Shown here piece after piece: positions 12,193 to 13,765 of a stretch of DNA of 13,765 nt (position 1 is the stretch's first letter; each line of letters opens with the position of its first letter). The notes below the pieces were generated by a model that was not told where the DNA came from, searched no databases, and worked only from the letters and a program-made list of their open reading frames with translations. The translations under genes were made by a program, and so were the position numbers. The DNA comes from Sedimentisphaerales bacterium (GTDB lineage: Bacteria; Planctomycetota; Phycisphaerae; Sedimentisphaerales; SM23-30): positions 1 through 13,765 of the forward strand of contig DAOVXR010000013.1 in assembly GCA_030636065.1 (NCBI GenBank). Reading direction: 5' to 3'.

Positions 12193-12236
12193 ACAGGCGG
12201 CTACGCCGAGAGAAGTGATTAGTAGAGCAGGAGAAC

Positions 12237-12295
12237 AGGTGAGCAGGAGAAAGAAGGATAATAAATCTGGCTATAAGCTACCCAATATGATGCCA
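12237..12295. repeat. 59-bp direct repeat, copy 2
   Basis: Second copy of 11950-12008, 287 bases downstream in the same orientation, with the 58-codon ORF between. After this copy the sequence changes to a CACAGAGG...CGCAGATTACGCCGATT type repeat, and no second copy of the ORF follows. Confidence 0.85.
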
Positions 12296-12341
12296 CAGAG
12301 GTTTTATCCGCAGATTACGCCGATTCTCGCAGATTAAAAAC
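12292..12341. repeat. Dispersed CGCAGATT-type intergenic repeat
   Basis: Contains CCACAGAGG, CCGCAGATTACGCCGATT and CTCGCAGATTAAAAAC. A related element in the opposite orientation lies at about 13603-13635 (GTGCAATCTGCGAAATCTGT). I recall such 'CACAGATT...CGCAGATT' elements as common intergenic repeats in planctomycete and related genomes. No coding potential is evident from 12296 to 12464. Confidence 0.55.
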
Positions 12342-12417
12342 GAGTCTTTCTTCTTGAATCTGCGTCCATCTGTAACGGCTGCGCCGAGTGAGGTGAACAG
12401 GTGATAGTCCTTCCCCC

Positions 12418-12484
12418 CATATACCCATATACCCATCCATCCACCCATCTACTCATCTACCCGTTCACTCATCCACCCACTCAC
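12418..12484. repeat. Degenerate ACCCAT/CATCCACC simple repeat
   Basis: A run of CCCATATACCCATATACCC, then variants of CATCCACCCATCTACTCATC. Units of 4-8 bases differ slightly, as in an old microsatellite. Its right end (12465-12484) lies inside the apbE coding region and supplies the last codons of that protein. Confidence 0.8.
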
Positions 12485-13565
12485 CGAATTTAACGATGAT
12501 TCTTTTTTCACCTGCCGCCTCTTTTTCCTCAAGAACGACCATGCCCTTAATGTGCTTGTGTCTTCGGCAAAACTGACTGATCCGGCTGGGGGACATAACC
12601 ATAAAAGCCGTGGAAATAGCATCGGCCCAGGTGGCAAGGTAATGACAGCCAACGAGCGAAAATGCCATATCGGGTTTTAGACAGGCCGTGGCCGATGTTG
12701 TGTCGGGTTCTGCATGGTCGTCGATATTTGCCGCCTCCATTTTCAATCTTGTATTGGCGCCTGGCTCAACCAGTACCCAGGAAGCGACCTTGTCCTTCAC
12801 CGGCCTGGCAGTGCGGGGGTCAATAATATGCCGTCCTTTTCTCAAACCAGATCCGCTCAGGGCCTGGTTTTTCAGATCAATTCGCACCAGGATATCTTTG
12901 CGATTATCAGGATTGCTTATAGTCAACGGCCAGCCTTTAGTCCCAGGCGGCCCGTCCATCGCCAGTATCGAACTGCACCCCCCATGTATCAACGCGGCAT
13001 CGATACCCCATTCCCGCAGCAGTGCCGCCATGCGATCAACAGCGTATCCCTTGCCGATTCCACCGAGGTCCACCTGTATTCCTTCGCGGGCGAGATGTGC
13101 TGTAAATTCGGATTCGTCCAAAAGGACAAGATGCAGACCGGTTATTTCGCGGGCGAGTTTCAATTCTTCCTGAGTGGGACTTCGCAGGGACTTGTCCTTA
13201 TTCAGCAGGCAGGTCATAAGCGAACCAATTGTTACATCAAAGGCGCCATCGGTTTCATGATAAATTTGTTGAGCCAGCCGAAGGCAATTAAAGGCTTCCG
13301 GCCCCAGCAGCAGCGACTGATTTGACGGTAATACGTTCAACCGGGATATATCACTGTTTTCGACAAAGCGGCTCAACTCCTGTTCGAGTCGGTCAAGCTC
13401 GTCAAAGGCCGCCCACGCCGCCTGCTCAGCATAGTCCGAATCCTTATGAACAATAAATATTTCAAACGTGGTCGCCATCGCATCATGACTGTAACGCAGC
13501 GCATCGGGAACCGCCTTTATACAGCTTTGGGCCACACTTGAATTGTCATGTTGTTTTTCAGGCAT
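12465..13565 (-). CDS. apbE: ApbE-family FAD:protein FMN transferase
   Basis: A 366-residue ApbE/flavin transferase, the enzyme that attaches FMN covalently to Thr in proteins such as the Nqr and Rnf subunits. Seen: M-A-T-T-F-E-I (30-36), L-S-R-F (64-67, the usual S-x-F/Y region), D-L-G-G-I-G-K-G-Y-A-V-D (166-177), H-G-G (194-196), S-G-S-G-L-R-K-G-R-H-I-I-D-P-R-T (237-252) and A-D-A-I-S-T-A (314-320), which holds a metal ligand. About 43 residues (271-313) lie between the strand after the H-I-I-D-P-R-T motif and A-D-A-I-S-T, where family members usually have only a few. No signal peptide or lipobox is evident from ATG 13563-13565, unlike typical periplasmic ApbE, and no ribosome binding site is seen. 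The last codons (G-E-W-V-D-E) come from the adjacent simple repeat. No Nqr or Rnf genes are in view. Confidence 0.9.
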   Translation of the reverse strand: MPEKQHDNSSVAQSCIKAVPDALRYSHDAMATTFEIFIVHKDSDYAEQAAWAAFDELDRLEQELSRFVENSDISRLNVLPSNQSLLLGPEAFNCLRLAQQIYHETDGAFDVTIGSLMTCLLNKDKSLRSPTQEELKLAREITGLHLVLLDESEFTAHLAREGIQVDLGGIGKGYAVDRMAALLREWGIDAALIHGGCSSILAMDGPPGTKGWPLTISNPDNRKDILVRIDLKNQALSGSGLRKGRHIIDPRTARPVKDKVASWVLVEPGANTRLKMEAANIDDHAEPDTTSATACLKPDMAFSLVGCHYLATWADAISTAFMVMSPSRISQFCRRHKHIKGMVVLEEKEAAGEKRIIVKFGEWVDE

Positions 13566-13602
13566 AAGATGAATTTCTCATTAGCACCAGACTTTAGTAG
13601 TT

Positions 13603-13635
13603 TTCTTAATCCGTGCAATCTGCGAAATCTGTGGT
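13603..13635. repeat. Dispersed CGCAGATT-type intergenic repeat, inverted copy
   Basis: On the reverse strand this reads CCACAGATTTCGCAGATTGC, related to 12292-12341. It lies in the divergent gap between apbE and the last gene. Confidence 0.5.
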
Positions 13636-13678
13636 TAAATTTCTGCATTGAGGATTTTTCATAATTCAAAAAACTATA

Positions 13679-13707
13679 TAAACACAGCCTTCCGTTTGGG
13701 TTATACT
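13679..13707 (+). promoter_or_regulatory. Possible promoter of the last gene
   Basis: A good -10 box TATACT (13702-13707) with a weak -35 match TAAACA (13679-13684) at a 17-base spacing. It ends 34 bases before the start codon at 13742, a plausible leader length. Confidence 0.4.
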
Positions 13708-13741
13708 CATTTCAAACTACAACAAAGAAAGGAGTATTGCC

Positions 13742-13765
13742 ATGGACGGCAGGCTGTGGATGACA
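13742..13765 (+). CDS. Start of a gene cut by the window edge
   Basis: ATG 13742 is preceded by AAAGGAG (13727-13733) with 8 bases of spacing, one of the best ribosome binding sites in the window. Only eight codons are visible (M-D-G-R-L-W-M-T), too few to identify the product. It is divergent from apbE. Confidence 0.65.

Noticed and set aside
12714..13325. 203-codon forward open frame
   Set aside because: It is antisense to apbE, which has clear family motifs on the reverse strand.

Overview
The window looks like a chromosomal piece of a planctomycete, most likely of the Phycisphaerae/Sedimentisphaerales type. This rests on the combination of a PEP-CTERM surface protein, a secreted protein ending in a single dockerin-like calcium loop with a W-L-x-C-x-W tail, a prepilin-like protein with the planctomycete H-X9-DG signature, and many short hairpin-forming intergenic repeats. 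The assignment is inferred from protein families; no rRNA or other marker gene is present.

Positions 1-6243 read as one cobalamin-controlled, left-to-right unit. A good sigma70-type promoter (173-200) precedes a well-conserved cobalamin riboswitch (about 226-440, including the kissing-loop hairpin), then an intrinsic terminator (496-530). Next come three exported proteins: a PEP-CTERM protein, a secreted protein with a dockerin-like tail, and a prepilin-like protein. They are followed by a complete B12-type ABC importer in the order btuF-btuD-btuC. No TonB-dependent outer-membrane receptor is visible, so the three surface proteins are candidates for capturing cobalamin or handing it to BtuF. 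That role is inferred from location only.

Positions 6263-9100 hold a second left-to-right unit with its own near-consensus promoter: a lipoprotein of unknown function, a PAS histidine kinase and a family 2 glycosyltransferase of the polyprenyl-phosphate type. The kinase's PAS domain is fully open in frame but has no ATG, GTG or TTG in front of it; an ACG with a good ribosome binding site is the best candidate start.

Positions 9100-12465 look accessory and more AT-rich. They hold a fibronectin-III-like gene remnant, two unrecognised genes, a membrane-anchored protein with nine Sel1 repeats (reverse strand), a 58-residue ORF lying between two copies of a 59-bp direct repeat, and low-complexity repeats. 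The right end has an ApbE-family FMN transferase on the reverse strand, whose last codons run into a simple repeat, and the first eight codons of a forward gene.

Intergenic DNA is rich in repeats: a hairpin array before btuF, a 31-bp tandem repeat before btuC, a 13-bp inverted repeat enclosing btuF-btuD, and several dispersed motifs.
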